From Steinernema hermaphroditum (lineage: Eukaryota; Nematoda; Chromadorea; Rhabditida; Steinernematidae), in assembly GCA_030435675.1 (NCBI GenBank), contig CM059624.1, forward strand, positions 10,812,769-10,876,768: DNA of 64,000 bases. Reading direction: 5' to 3'. The translations under genes were made by a program, and so were the position numbers. Under the pieces are notes generated by a model, which was given only the letters and a program-made list of their open reading frames with translations, did no database searches and was not told the origin of the DNA. Shown piece by piece: positions 32,991 through 48,115 of this stretch. Each line of letters opens with the position of its first letter. Position 1 is the stretch's first letter.

Positions 32991-35900
32991 GGGCCACGCC
33001 CCTTCCGAACGGCAGAGGAGCCAGACAGCCCCCCGACAGCAGCCAAGCAGCTACCGATACACGGAACGACCGTCTGGATCTGGGAGGGGTTCCTTCTACG
33101 CCTCCCCGAAAGTGACCGGCCTCGGCTCCGCCTTCTCTGCATATCATTTTCGACGGCCGGCAGAGAATCTGACCACTTTTCGACCGTCACTTAGGGGTTC
33201 GCAAATTAAGGGCACCGGGGCAGAGGCGAATCGGGAGGCCACGTCGTTTTTGAGGTTCCGAGGGACGGCGACGGAAAGTCAATAAAGGCGTTTAGGAGAT
33301 CGTTTGGGGTTAACGCTAATGATGCGATTAGGTGGTTGGGACGGAAATTGTAACAGGAATAGGAGGGAAATGGACACTGGTCAGAGTGGGGCTGTAAAAG
33401 TGCACATATAGGCGGGTCGTAAAAGTGCTCTGATTTTTTCCCTTTGATAAGAAGTTCCTCCAGTTCCATTTGACTAATGTCTCATTGGGAAAAAGAAGCT
33501 AAGATATGAAAGAAGTCTTGAATTCCTACGATTCCTTCAGTGTTCTCAAGTCCGCTTCTGCAGCCACATTCCAAAAGAACCTAAACGGAACTAACCTCCA
33601 AAAATGCAAATCTTCCGGTGTGTAAAAGAATTCGTCGGCTTTTGTTTATTGTTTTTCGTCTCCCCGTAAATCTCTTTCCGCTCCACCCACCAAAAAGCCT
33701 CCACCCACCCACCCTGACGGCCTTCACGTCGTCGGGCGCCGAATCGAGCGGTCCACTTGGCGGTCTGCGTGAAAACCGACGAGCGAGAGTTGCATCTAAC
33801 GCTGATAAGGACACCACATTGCAACATCGCCGAGGCCCACAAACGACGTAACTAACTCACACTGGCACGAGGAAGCGTTATCGTAGCGCTGGGATGGTTC
33901 TCGGCGTTTCCACAGGCTGCTCACCACTTACCAACGGTGGAGGGGATGTGGACACACGGAACTAGGCCGTTTAGGACGCTACGATGTTTCGGAGCACAAA
34001 TGGGAAGCGCAGAGATCGAAAGAGCACAGTGGTAGGGGCTGGTAGTCAAACACGAGGGGTGGTGCAGATGTACCACCTACGGTTAGCTCTACTGTCACCG
34101 TGGTCGGAGGGTGGGAAAGGCGCTGATAAAACGTAGTATCGTATCGAAGGAAATGTGACTGTTTCGTGGTTGGTAGGCAATGGCGAGGAACTACGTTGAC
34201 CAAAACGCGTTTTTTGAAAATGGACTGAAAACAAAATGAGTTATCGGTCTGTGATCTGACCTTGACCAGTCCTGACACTTTCTGCTCCTACCAAAATCGA
34301 TGAAAAGTCAGTGAAGCTGGTAGTGGATTCAATAAAAGTGGCCCTACATGACTCAATAATAGAAGAAGGCCTTTGGAAGTCTGATGAGCACTTTATTTCT
34401 ACATAGATCTACAAGGCGGGATGGTTTCCTATGTTACTGCAGTTCAACATAAGACCAGGAGTCTCAAGAACTTTTTACGATTCAGTATACGATGATCTCG
34501 ATTTATCCTAGAGAATTTATCCAATAAGAGCGCTGCCCTTGTCCTCCCCCTCTCGACAGCCTTTGAGGATAGGGTTCACTGCCAAAATGCAAGAAAAGAT
34601 CGAAGAAAGACTCACCACTGCTCCACGAATTCCATCGATGCAGCGAAGTGCACGGAGCCGCCACGACCGCCGCCGCCGACATCTGAAAATGTATCAATAT
34701 TATTCCATTTAGGCACTCTTTCGCGTTGTCCCATCCCAGTAATTAAATAAGTTCAAAAAATAGATTGTCTAATGCACTTTTTGTTCTCTCCGTCCATGGC
34801 CTATGCGCAACAAGAACCGCTTCGCTTCTCGATTCCAAAGCGCAGAATCTTCGCAGATAAGTGCTATCGGGGTCAACTTTCGGCTTATCACCGCAAGACG
34901 CACAAACGCGTGGAGTGACCTCTGTGGCTTAAGCTGATAAAGCTTGTTGGCTCGCCTAATCACGGAAACGTTCGAGGTCACTTCGGCTGCAGACGACGTC
35001 GGAGACGCCGACGACACACGAGAAGAGCCGAGAACGCGGCGGCGGCGAGTTTAAAGTCTCGTTGCAGCGGACAATCGGGTGATTTCATTAACAAAAAGGG
35101 AAACCACGAGAGTGGTGATGCAATTGAGATGACAGCAACGATACCCAGAAGTGAGAATGCCGCTGTTTTCGGTTGGAGAAGGGTAAAAGGCAAGGTTGAG
35201 GGTAGTGTGGTTAGGCAAAGGTCTGAATTTTGGTATGAATTTTTTGGATTAATCAAATTCGGATAGCTAACAGTTGTTGTGCAATAAACAAAACAACAAC
35301 CAAGTCCAAATCTGACCTTCTGCTTGAGCGGTCGAAACCAGTATTTCATATTTCTCCTCCGATACCGTATCGTATCTTTTCACTTCTTGACTCTTTAATC
35401 TTATCGTTTCAGTTTTTATCAACTTTTTATGATTTCGCGAAATTTACTATAATCACGTCTCATTCTCCGCCGACGCCTCATTCATTCAAACCCGACCAGA
35501 GACTGCTTTAAAATACGCTTCTTTAAAGTTGGCATTGCAGTGTAAACTAACGGCGGCCAGCTTGCCGCAGGAACGTCATCGCCACTTTCAAAAATAGCCG
35601 ATAAATGACCGCCGTTAGTGGCCACTCTGCTGCTTTTCTCGGCGCATCAAATAAACGACCCTTCCGACTCGGAATGTGGGTTGTCAGATCATGTCGTCGG
35701 GATGCGCTAAGCCTGTTGGACGGCGCGACTGATCGCAACTTTTGTGAAGAGGTGCTGCGCACGGCTTAGAACACAAAAAAGAGATAGTCGAGTGCTTGAA
35801 GTGGCGATCGGTGTCCGATTAGTAATCGAACTCCTACAGTACTCGTGTTGAAGATGATTGCTTTGACAACAATTAGCCGTGAGGAAGCCGGCTGCCTACG

Positions 35901-38900
35901 TGCGTTTTGCGACTTTGAGAGGGCGTTGACGTAGGTAGTTTTTTGAGGCCCTTCTTGTGGTCAGAAGGCCAATTAGATTAGAGCAATTAGATGGGATGTA
36001 AACCGTGAGATTTAGGGAGAAGTGGCGAGGATCGAGCCTGCTGTTGGTATACCTTAAGAGCCACAAACTTTAAGCTTAAGCTATGTAGGAATTAAATGGA
36101 TAATGTACTAATATAATGAGTATGAAGAAAAGGCTGCTTTGACCAGAATTTTCCAGTGAACGTCTTCTATTGGGACAATTCTGTGCCCGCCTTTATGGAG
36201 CTTTCTTATCATGATAAGCTCACTAACTTCCCACTAAACACAAAATCCACGGGACTCAAAAGTCAGCGCAGCTATCGAGCCTTCGTCTATGTACAAGTGG
36301 TACAACTCTCAAAAACGCAACATCGCTCCCCTCCGCATTCCTCCTCTTCCTCTCGAGAGACCGTTTTTCCTCTGCGCATCTTGTACTTTGCCACTCGAAA
36401 GCGGCGAACTCACACGCGCAGATCTCAATTGACCTGCGGTCGCGCGGCCATTCGCGCACCGCTAATCGCATAATTATGGACTGTGCAAAGCGCCGCCGCC
36501 GCCGTCGCCGAAACGAGATACTGTCGCGACAACAATGATGACCGAAGTCCGTAATTGAGTCGTCCATATGGGACGACGGCCCCGGAGGGACGTAAAGCAC
36601 AAAGAGCCTATGGACAACTATCAAATTTATACGACTCTCTACGAGATCGTAAAATTTTGATGAAGAAGAAGGCCTCTTTGATCCGTCGCCTGAGGGACGA
36701 TGTCGCCGAAGCGGACATATGGTCTGCCAGAGGCTTATTAATGGCTGTTTTGTTGTGTTTTATTTGAGAAGAACGATTTAAGGGCTCTATAAGTGGGCGC
36801 CTTCGTCGTGTGTGGTCGTTACCTGATTGGGGTTGGTGCCGTTGAAGCGCGCCACTGGATGCCTCTGTTGCATCCAAAATCGCCTCGGCTGACGTCGACT
36901 CGAAATGTACAGCTGTCGGCGAATAGCACAATCGAACGCTGTTTATTATGTACCTGAAATAGGAACGAGACCGTTACATCCTGCGACAAGGGGCGCGCAA
37001 CGGAATCCGCCGAGGGAGCGCCGCGATTTGCATACGATAATCCGCGAACATTGGGCACTTGAAGTGCAAAAGTACAAGTGAAGGTCGAAGGAGACGAAGT
37101 TTCGGGAAGGCCGTGCGATAATCCGTCTAAATAATACGTTTCCCTCGCTGTTCAAGGGCTCTGTAATCCACTTTTTGGGTTCTCTCCGTGGGCAAGAAGA
37201 AGGAGCAGGGCGATAATTAAGGATCGGTTGATCATTTGGATAGACGAAAGGGACACCGAGTGAGGTAGGATGGGACACATGTAATATAGTATTTACTGAA
37301 AAAGACCGGGATTGCAGTTTGACCAGCTGCTTGTCCGTTTTGGATCGTCGAATATCGGAGATTTAAGCGAGGGTTGCGGAGATCCCGGTGAAGGAATTAG
37401 GTGCATTTTGATCGAGAATGACCAGACAGGGACTAATCTTAAGCAGGCTACAACAATGCCCTAGCATCGTAAGGTCACATCGGCAAGCCTCTGTTGCGGC
37501 ATCCTCCTTTCAACCTCCCAAATAGTGACTCGTGATTAACGACTAGACGTTAACCTAACCGCCAACCTACTCGGATCCACAACGATGTTGGCCACCTTGG
37601 CGTTAATGTGACAGCCCATTCTTCCGAAGTCCAATTTCGGTTCACCTCCACGCTCCTCTCTGACAAACAGAAGTTCAGCAAAGTGTCAGCTCCTCAAAAT
37701 CGGGTCGGTCCAATCAAGATAACGCGATTGTACTTTAAAATCTAAGGTCACTCTGGACGAAGATGATTAATTGGACGTCAAAAAGTTCCAACCTTTGCTC
37801 TAACTCGAGTCTTCAGGTAGTCGGCGACGAGAAGAAGTCCATGCAAAGGTAAAAATGTAAACACGCGGGCCCACGGAGATGTCTTGGTGTACTTTTTAAG
37901 AATTAATGGGACAGAACCGACTTGTTGACGGGTCTCCCAGCCCCGTGGACCCACCACATTGCGCCCAGATCTTTATCATTGGACTCATTTTTCATGGCTT
38001 TTTCTCAAAGGCAGGGCCATGTGCGTCAGCCGACGGGTAAACTTCGTGGCGGAAGAAAGGGTCGTAACTTATGCTGTTTTGGCTACGGGATCGAAACGGT
38101 ACTCAGATGGTACTTAGCAGAGGGGATTCCAATGGGAACCGATCGTAAGGGATCATCGTTCTTCACCTCTATTGGAGAAGACAGAGGCTATGACCGACGT
38201 TTAAGCGAAAAGGAGAAGAATGGATGGAAAAAAGTACCCATGAAAAATAGAAATTTTAGTGGTTTTGACGGTTGAAGCAAAAACGAATGCTGTTAGAAGC
38301 ATACTGTGTGGATCTTAGGGCGCTCTAGGAGAATACAGATGCACCTAAGAACACCTGAAAAAAGTACAGAAGCAGGGGCAAAAAAAATCGAAAAAAGCGC
38401 AGCCGTAATCGTAATCCTACCGTAGTCCACCAGCGCCAACTGGACCACAACGGATCTCCCAATTTTTAAAGATTTGTGGGTTATCCATCACTCAGATGCC
38501 GTTGACATTCTCCTGTGATGAATCGGGCCGTAGTTTCGACCTTTCCTCGGCTCTAATGCACTTTTGAAACAAATTATCATTTCTGAACGTACTCTACTCT
38601 GCGTCTGGACCAACCACATATTGCCACCGTCGTCCCCGGGAGACCCGGATTCGTCAAATCCGGGCCACTTCGCACTTCGCACTTTGCCTCCAACCTTTCC
38701 TCTTTACCAGACAAAAGCGATAAAAAACGAGGAAGAACATCGAGGCGAGGACATCAGGCGGGGAAGTGGAAAACAGTGTCCGTGGGAAAGAGCCGGTAAA
38801 AAATCGGTCGCGCGGTAAAACGCGGTGAAAACAAGCCCTCGAGGGCGCTGATATCGGGCGCGGGTACAAGTGAAGACTGATAGTTTACCTTTCTTTACAG

Positions 38901-41200
38901 CGACCGTCGCTTCAGGCGTCGAAGTGGCCGACGTGATCTGACGCGATCGAGAGAGAGGACGGTGAACGACGCCATCGGCTGCTTGGAAACGTGAGGAGAT
39001 GGACAAAGAAACCTTTTTGAAGAGATCTTTTTTGGACGCTTATCAGTGGAAACAAAGGGAGGAGGGAGTGTACGGGATTTATGATCATTAGGAAGGAATG
39101 GGGTGGTTGAAGATGTGCTGGAAGCAATGCAGATAATAAATTTCTGCAGAAAGAGTTTTTTTGGCCGATTCCGAGAGAATCTCCGTATTTCCGGTGTAAA
39201 AGACAAAATGGCGTTATTTATGGGGATTCATCGGTGATTTATGTGCTCTTCGAAGATCGCCTTCGAGATCACGTACGTATTTGGTTGCGATGTTTTGTCT
39301 AAACGGCGCGGTATGAGACCATTTTGACATCCAGTGTAATGTCGTTATGGTACTAACAACTGGTTTAATTGATCTGTGTGACTAGACGTTTGTATCACGA
39401 CGTTGATGGGTATGAAGTGACTCAAGATAGAAAGAGTTTGTGAACAGGCAAATCTAAGATCCTTTTGTATATTTTCACCGAGAATCGTTGATCCCATACA
39501 GTAACCAGTAGGTGGTGCGTCAAGATTTCGTCCTTAACGTTTTGTGCTCAAAGCGGTTTTTATTTATTGTGTAAAGGACTACAAGTTTTTGCCAATAATT
39601 GTGCACTATGATTCAGAACCAGAGGTCGGCTCGGATAGGCATATCATGGTCTCCAAGTCGAAGATCCGCTCAGACACTCTCCCAGCCTTAAACAAACAGT
39701 CTTCCCCAAAAAACATGTTCGTTATTACAACCGGCAACGTGAGCGCCTTCCCGAAAACAGTGCCGCGCCGGGTTTGTGCCCTGTTTACACCTGATAAGAA
39801 ACTTTTTTGATCAATTAGCCGCGCCGGTCCTTGACCACTCGGCGTCTCCCGTTTCGGTACAAAAACACCTGAAGAACAAACAAAGAAGTAAAACTGGGGA
39901 ACACTGTCGCCTTATCAGCGGCGTCCACGGACTTTGCTTCTGTTATTAGAGACATCCATTAATCAGAAGGAGAATGTTGTTTTGGGTATGGGGTGACTCC
40001 TATTGATTCGGCGCTTTTCCGGGTTTCCTGGGTTCGCCGGGTACCTGTCGCCGGGGAATACCTTCAGGTGACGGGGCGCTCTCAGGTGACCGCACTTTCC
40101 AAAAAACCCATGACTTGAAAGGAAACAAAGATCAGTACAAACAAGAGATACTTCGTGGCGGGACGACTAAAGTGTACTTTCACTAATTCTTCTTCTGCGA
40201 GGAACGGAGCCGGCCCCGCAGAAAAACGGCAAAAAGCGCAATTTCCCTTAACTAAATGCATGAGGGCCGTTCGCAACACCCAGACGCATGGAAAAACAAT
40301 TGGCCATCGACCGGGACTAAACGAATACAAACGAAATGAGTCGGCGCGGCGCGACAAAGTGCACTGGAGGGCCTAATGATTTGTAGGGTTGCACTTTGGC
40401 TGGCGGCAGGAAGTGGGGACTAATTTTTGCAGCGACACTTGCCGGCACTTTGGCCAAGTCACCGCCGATCAATCACCCTCTTGTGGGGTTCGCAGTCGAT
40501 TTCGAACATCGTCAACAGTTGTTCGACACCAACAAACCAGCTGGTCACATCCGGTCCCCCCTGGGACCCTCGTGACACTGAGTCACTGCTCAAATCGCCT
40601 GAATCAGAGCTGACTGATGCGGCTTTGCGGCCGGCGGCACTGGAGGGCTCGTTTCAGAGTGACTACGCAGTTTGCGTGAGAGTGATTCACTTCGAGATGG
40701 AGCGGCGATCTTAGTGTACAAGGAGGGCCTGGCCCATTCTCCTGCATACTCGCGGCACGTTTTTCAAACTTAGCTTTATAGTCCACAAAATGTAAAACTC
40801 CTCAAAGGTCAGTTTTAGGCATGAAAGTGCTTGTCGTATTCATCTCAGAAGGCCAAATATAGAATGGTTATGGCAGCACTACTTATGCGTAGTGTTTCAG
40901 TGTTGCCCATCACAGAACGTTATATCGGATTACGGCATAAAATACTACACAGGTCCAAAGTTTCCAGATTTATCTTTAGAAACGTGCAAAGTCTAATGCT
41001 CAAAATAGGCGCTATTTTCGGAAAGCAATCACTCTGAGTAGATTCCGATTTGTTCGGATTGCTTTGTAACTTTTTGGTTTTCGGCCTGCTTTATCCTAAG
41101 CCGTGCTTGACGGCCGTGTGAATCTCCGTTCATCCTCCGATTCCAGGGAGCGCCTGTTTGTCAACATTTGCAAGTCTCCATCCGAGCGCATCATTAGCGT
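32991..41200. other. upstream of the Smaug-like gene; no gene supported, motif-rich
   Basis: GC-rich stretches alternate with AT-rich ones. AAGTGCA words occur at about 33396, 34650, 34772, 37065, 38557, 40357 and 40390. The decamer CGATAATCCG occurs at 37035 and 37116. Many frames are open by chance in the GC-rich parts, often on both strands, without acceptors or donors in phase. Confidence 0.4.
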
Positions 41201-44200
41201 TTCCCACGAAACCGCGAGATCGCGGCGACCTCATTCCCATAATCCATCAACTCGACCCCTTCACTTGAGATAGAAATATTTTGCAGGAAAAGCGATTTAG
41301 GGCCGAACGGCTCACAAATCGGCTTCGGCGTTCTATATGCAAATGCACGTAATACGGTGTTGTTGTGGACGCTTTTGGCCGATCTGGGGGAATCCGATTA
41401 GCGCTTCCCAACTGCGGCGCCGATGGTGCCAACGGTCGCAAAAACTGTTTGGGAAATACCCTATAAAAGTGAGTTGGACGCGACGATGTGGAAGATCTGT
41501 GGTTCTGCAGCATGAGCAAAAAATAACACAGAGAGCTTCCTACCGTACATCGGACTTTTGCACGCCAGATAGCAAAAGTACATGTTGATGCATTTTTGCA
41601 CTTAGAAGGATCGGCGAGTTGCACGCGATGCAGCGGAGAATCATCGTCCCGACCAGGAACATTATGAGGACAGCATTTTAGTCAGACCGTATTCGTCATC
41701 AGTGACGAATAGTCACGGATCAGCTTCTGTAGTATCTTTTTTTTTTTGTTTTGCACCTTCCTATCGTTCAAGAAAAACTGTCAGAGAGCTACAAAAACGT
41801 TGTTGACTGTCAAATTCCGACCTTTAAATATAACTATGAACTAAAGGGGTGGAACGGTTCCTAGGTTATCTCAGTCCGTCTGTCTGAAGTTCGCCAGGAG
41901 CTCGTTTGAAATAGACACGAAATCGGTAACTGGAGAAAGTGGAGAATGCTCATGCTGTTCACTGGACAAATGGCCAGAAAAGAGAGATCGTATCCCTCGG
42001 AAACGGATGAATGAACACTGTCCTATCACAGTATACATAATTTTTTTAGTGGGCCTATGTTCGAACGTCGAGAAACACGGAATTTCACGGATTACCGAGA
42101 AAATCGAACTGTTTGCGTAGACAGCGATTGCGACAGATCGTGCTAATTGAGGTCGGCGAGCACATAAGTTAAGAGAGTCCCGGGCAGCAGTTTGTTTGCC
42201 TCTCGACAGTCGGTCGACTCCTCAGAGGAGAAGTCATAACAAACAAATGGCAAAGTTAACTGGAAAGGTCCAGGAACGAGCAGAAGAGGACGCTGCTTCT
42301 CTTCGGGAGAACGTCGCGCGCGGCAAACGAACTAATCGAATAACACCGTTCGGTTTGAGTTGAACGACGGTGGGAATGTGTCGCAAATTAGGGTCACTAA
42401 GGGGACATTCCGGTGAAGAACAGTCGGATTACCGTAACGGGTGGTTGGACGAGGACTAAAACCGGATGTTTTTCTTTCTTTACCATCAGTTGGTCAAAAC
42501 GGAAGTGTGTTTGTTTCCAGGTTGGAGTTGGGTTTCCTTCTTGTTTGAGGTCCTTTATGGAACAACAAGCTTCTATGGTTCAACTCAGATTCCACTTCAG
42601 CCAATGTCAGTGAAAGTTTTAAAAGGCCTTTTAAAAGTTGATGGGACATTCCATCGCATTACCAGCACAGTTACCTGTTTGGAGGGAACAGAAGACAGAG
42701 CAAATGGACCTTGGAACTGCCATTTCAAGACCATCTGAAATACTTTCATAGAGCTTCATGCGAATCAAAACACTTCGCGCAATATTGTGCAACTCGATAC
42801 CGTAACCAGCATTGACCAAACTAAACAAACAATACCAAATGACCAAACGAAAGGGAGAGAGTGTCGGCGTTCTCGCCTAATCGCCGGAATCTGAGAACGT
42901 CGCCGCGGCGAAGCACGCGGCAGTAAACAAGATGCGCGCGTCGGTTGCCGCTTCGTACCGCTACCTTTTGTAATCGGTCAATTTGAGGAGATGCTCGTCC
43001 GCCCGGCCGTCAGGCTGGCAGCAGCAGCAGCTGGAGGTAAAGTAGGCGGCAAAAGACACCTGACAATTGTCGCGCAATTAGTAGCGCCGGAGGATGGACT
43101 CGGGGTGGCCGCGCGACCTTGAGATGCCGCCGCACGGCGATAACGCAACAAATTTGTTCTCCCTTTTTTCTCCCGCTTTGGTTGGAGAAAAACTGGCGAT
43201 TTGCCCATCAATTAACGCGGGAAAAAACCGGACGTGCCGTCGGAGAACGAACGCCCGAGAAGGGAGAGGGTTCGCGAAGAATCTTCAATAACAACTTCGG
43301 CGCTTTCGCTGGAAGCGATGAATACGGAAGGACCTTTGCTTTCAATCGGGGTGGAAAGTCGACCGGAAAAGCGTAGAGATACATTCACCAGTACTGATAT
43401 GAAGAAGACATGTAATTACTTTTAGGCTACGCAAGGGCCAACATTAAGTAATTGACCGTAGCACAAAGTTGTGATCCACCTCAAAGGGTCTCCTCAAAAA
43501 CGAACTTTTTTGTATTTTGTAACTAATTAGCTTTTTCTGCAAACCTAGTGTACAGGAAACACACTCGAAGAAGCAGTCGAGGGACCGCTTCCGCTGTAAT
43601 TTCTCTATGACCTTCCTGAAGGCATTTCCTACGTGCATCCGAATATTACACTGCTTTTATAGCTTAGCACTGCGATCAGGAGAACACGCATGTCTCTTCT
43701 ACTAATCTGTAACCTAAGTGGACACTCTCCAAATCGATCATTTACAACAACGTTACACAGTGCACTTCATCTCACGCCAAATTTTTTGGAACTAACGCCT
43801 CCTTCCCGAACGTCTTACAGCGAAAAGAACGCGCCTGGTGGAAAACAGTGCGCGCACACAAAACAGGACCTCTTTCGAAAGCGGCGGAAGGTGCGGCGAG
43901 GCGCGGAATAGGGCAAACGGCCACACGCATTGTTGCCTAAATCAGCTGCGCGAAAATGGCGTCCCTCGCCCAGCTGGTCTTTTCAACAAAAAAGACACAA
44001 AAATGGGCGTTTTTTCTTAGCGCACAGACAAAGAATTGAAGGTCGATTACGAACGGTGATTGACGCGATGCCGCCGAGGCGAAGGCGAAGACGATCGCGT
44101 GCTGAGGGGACGGCAAAATAACTACAAAAATGGGAATGCGCCGCATATTGCCCCGAAGGGTGCAAACCGGAAAGTGGCGGCATGGGCGCGCGATAATCCG

Positions 44201-47200
44201 CCACGGCGACGTCGAAGTTCGAGACTGTTTTAGACGGCGAGGGGATGGAAGCAGATTATTCGGTGGACTCTACCGGGCGGGCATGGTTTGGCGCTCGACT
44301 CCACGCCTCGTGGGACGCAAACGTGCGGTCCGGAAGCGATGGAACGGCGTCATCTGGTTACAGCAGAGAGCATTCGAGAACAACGCCGAACGTTCACGTG
44401 CGACAGAGAAAGTCAGTCTTACACAGCTGAACACGTAGAGCTTGAAAGGCGATTCTAGAAGGTTTGTGCTCTGTTCAAGAAAAGGTCCTAGAACCACGTC
44501 TCCTTATGTCATCGAAACATCGATCACCGTAATTGGAGTCAGCAGTCGCGTCTTCAGCCAAGCGTGCTAATTCCCAAAAAAAGTACAAAAGAGATCGTGC
44601 GTCTGATGGGATCACTTATGATCGAATTATTCAAATCCTCAAAGTGCACAAACCGCAACATCAGACAGTACCGTATTCGAAAGTGCATTCGAGAACGGAA
44701 AGGAAGGAAGCTGCCACAATGGAACAGCCGATCAGATTTGTTATTTCCATATGCAAATCGTAAAGTTCAATATTCGCAACATCCGTGATCGGAATGTGGA
44801 ATTGTCGAAATAGGGCAACAGACGGTGATCAAGAAATGATCCAGAATACAAGGCCCAGAGAGAACCAAGGGAAGAGAAAATCCACAAGAAGATTGCGATT
44901 TGTTGTGGCAGACAAACACCGCCTAGATTCGATTTGAAACGCAAATGCAAATTTACTTCCGGGACTCACCGCTGATATACAGAGGTCTATCAAAACATTC
45001 ATGGACAAGCCTACTAGAAGCCGCCGAACAAATCACCAATTCTGCGGCCAAAAGGCTTCCATTCGCCTCGGAATAACTTGGTCACTTTTAGGAAAATAGC
45101 GAGTCGGAGCGAGGTGAACAGTTCTTAGAAATTTGTCGGATTAGAAATTATGAATTTAAATTAATTTAATTAAGTCATTTAAAAAATTAAGTTAAATTAA
45201 AAATTAGAAATATACGATGCTTCCCTTTTCCGCTTATCTAAAAAAAATTAGAAAATTTGAAGCAACTACCAGAGCAAATAAAATCATTAATAAAACACAA
45301 AATGAGTTTATGCGATTTAGATAACCTTATGGCTGTCTGATCAAATAGTAAGGCCAGCACAAAAGTAAGGCACAAATGAAAAACCAGCTTCAGAATGTGT
45401 GCCCATTGTGCTTTCGGGCTGACAACAGGAGCACGCCTGTTGCGAATCCGGGTACATTCAGATCTCTACCTTTGTTCAAGTTTGTAGTCACATGGCTTAT
45501 TTTTGAGATGCCGCACAAATCAAAGATGTTAGCCGTCTCTATAAAAATCTTTTTGTTCACTGGAAAAATAAAGGAATATTTGTATCGATCCAAATCCACT
45601 GAAAATACAACAAAAAGATCACGTTCGACCTAAATTTCGAAAATCCTTCTATCCCGATTTGGCCAAATGAATAGTTTATTTGATCAAAAAAGGCTGGCGC
45701 ACACAAAAGAACGTGGCGCAGATGACTGCCGACATATGGAAAGTTGTGTCTCGTGTGTCCCTTTTCGGGTACACACAGGAAGCGACAGGTGATCAAATAG
45801 TTCTCCCCGCGATTGTACCCACCAATTCCAAGAGTCCTCCTCGGCATGTTGAGGGAATGGACGTTTTTTGAGGAACGAGTTCGGCGGTGCCACCTGAAGA
45901 AGTGAGGATTCTTTGGAAGTGACTCAGCGACAAACACACTAAAAGGAGCGGACAGAGGTAAGAGGGGCTGAGGGAGGTAAGGGCGCTGAATGCAAATAGG
46001 CCCTTTCCTTGACTCATCAGAGGGCCAAAAGATGAAAGTCAGGTGACTAAGGAAGGGCGCATTCGGTGGAATAAACAAGGTTGCACGCTGTTTTGGGAGC
46101 GGAATTGGGTAGACGCCTCCGGGGTGATTCATCTTGATTCATTTATTGAATTAGAAAGAGGGTAAGGTGATTTGATTCTTCGGATGGGAACCGGAAATTT
46201 TTGTGCTTTTGCAATTAGGAAAGATTCTCGAGATGAAAGGTTATTATTAAGATAAGTGCAATAAAACAAAACATTGCTCAAATTTGTGGCAAGCAGCAGC
46301 TATATAACAGTTCTGGAACACTTTATAAAAACACTTCATCGGCTGAAAGTGATGGAAGTCACCCGATTAATTCGCGAAACGATCTGTCCCCCCGCGATGC
46401 ACTTTTGCCGTTATTGCATTGTGAAAATTATTAAGACAATTAATGCACAATGGACTCCTACCGATGCTGCTTGCACCGATCTTAGAGTGTCCGTTTGGAA
46501 ACGGAATAAAGGAGCACCACTTGCTGTTCCCTTTTTAAGACAGGGAACCCCAGGCGCCACTGTCCCACTTCTGACCCATCAAAACCTTCTTTTCAGCATC
46601 TTCCCACCACTATGCACTTCCACAGTTTTTCTAGCGTCCGCTTTATTAAGATCATTAATTCTCGATGGGCCTTCCCATCGAACGTTTTCTTCTAAACGGT
46701 CAAAAGAAGACAAAAGTTCATAAAACCACAGAACGATCATATTCGTTCGTTCCGGGGAAAAGCAAACATCAAGAAACACATGGTCTTAACCGTACTATCC
46801 ACCCTCGCCTATTCATGAATTTTGCACAAAAAGGCGCATTTCTCCACGCAACAAAGTGACACTCCACTGATCAAAGGGCGATTTTTTTTGGCAAACGCAA
46901 ATAAACCTCAGAACGCACTTTTGCCCCAAACTGTGCGCCTAAAGTGCAACCTGGGGTCCGCGCGGTGTGCAAATTCACATCATTCCACGACGACGCCGTC
47001 GGGTCGTCGATAAACAAAACAGAACGCGCAGAGAAAGCGTCGTCGACCGGGCGGATCAGCCCTCTGCAGCCGAGGATAAGGCTAATTGGAGGTTGGCGCC
47101 AGAAACGGGGTCGGCCGGGTGCACAAAAACGGGCTGTCGGACAGCAGAGATTAATCAAATATGACGATTTTGATCAAAGAACTGGTGGGAAGAGAGAGGA

Positions 47201-48054
47201 CCGGGTGAAGGCGGCCGGGAGAAAAGTGGTGAACTCTTCAAGAGATCAGCCACGGGAGGTGACGAAACGCGGCGAAAACGTCATGCCGAAATAAACAAGA
47301 CCCGGGGATGCCGACGGAGAAGTATTGTGAAACGATCGGCGAAGTGGCTGACGTGGACGATGATTCCGGTAAACCTCTTTGAATCCGAAGCGTTTTTATA
47401 CGGCTTAAAAGTGTTTACATGTGAAATTGATTGGAAATTTGATCACTTGACTATAGGAGGATGTCCAGAATAACAATTCTGGGGTGTTCGATGTACTTTG
47501 TATCAAATGCTCTTTAAAATCTCAGTTTATAAATAGATCGAGTGTTCTTGATCACCACTTCTCGACAACAACAGAGGAACATCCGCTTATCGGCTCTGTT
47601 CATGTCGCCGTTCACAAGCACATCCGGAGACTTATATATTCCCGTATTCTACAGTGTGGCCTCTGATCAACGAATCGCACAATTTTGGTAAATACTCATA
47701 TATTTCCCATATAAAATCCATAGTCTTCTTTCGACCAGACGGGTATAAAAAAATCTACCGGATTTAATACGTTTGTACTTTGCAAGATAAGGGCCGTGCT
47801 AGCAGAAGCGGACCTTCTTCGTTCCTTAAATAAAAACAAAAGTGCAAACGCCACCGAGGAAGTGCATGTTGCACAAATGCGATCAAACACCTCTTTTTTT
47901 GCAGACGGTTTTGTTGTTATCTTATCGTAGGAAACTGTCCACGGACAAGGAAAATAGGCGTAAAAAATCTGTTTTTGGGACAAGAAGACAAACGATCAGC
48001 TGTGGCCTTCGAAGTGACTGTCAGAAGCGGAAGAACGAGGCACAAAAGTACACG

Positions 48055-48115
48055 GCTGTCTGGGAGACAGACACAGACGATTGTCTGCCGCTTGTACTTC
48101 CGTCTCTGATCGAAA
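48055..48115. promoter_or_regulatory. GTCTG/CAGAC cluster
   Basis: GGCTGTCTGGGAGACAGACA, CAGACGATTGTCTGCC and CCGTCTC lie within 60 bp, giving at least six GTCT or AGAC words. Smad proteins bind GTCT/AGAC, so a Smad-responsive element is one reading. Confidence 0.3.

Noticed and set aside
32453..33190. 245-codon minus-strand frame upstream of the Smaug SAM exon
   Set aside because: Its 5' half is an Arg-rich GC shadow; a spliced model using another frame for exon 1 (32990-32822) joins the same exon 2 with better codon use.
45557..46132. 191-codon minus-strand ORF
   Set aside because: No domain, no acceptor or donor support and composition like surrounding non-coding DNA.
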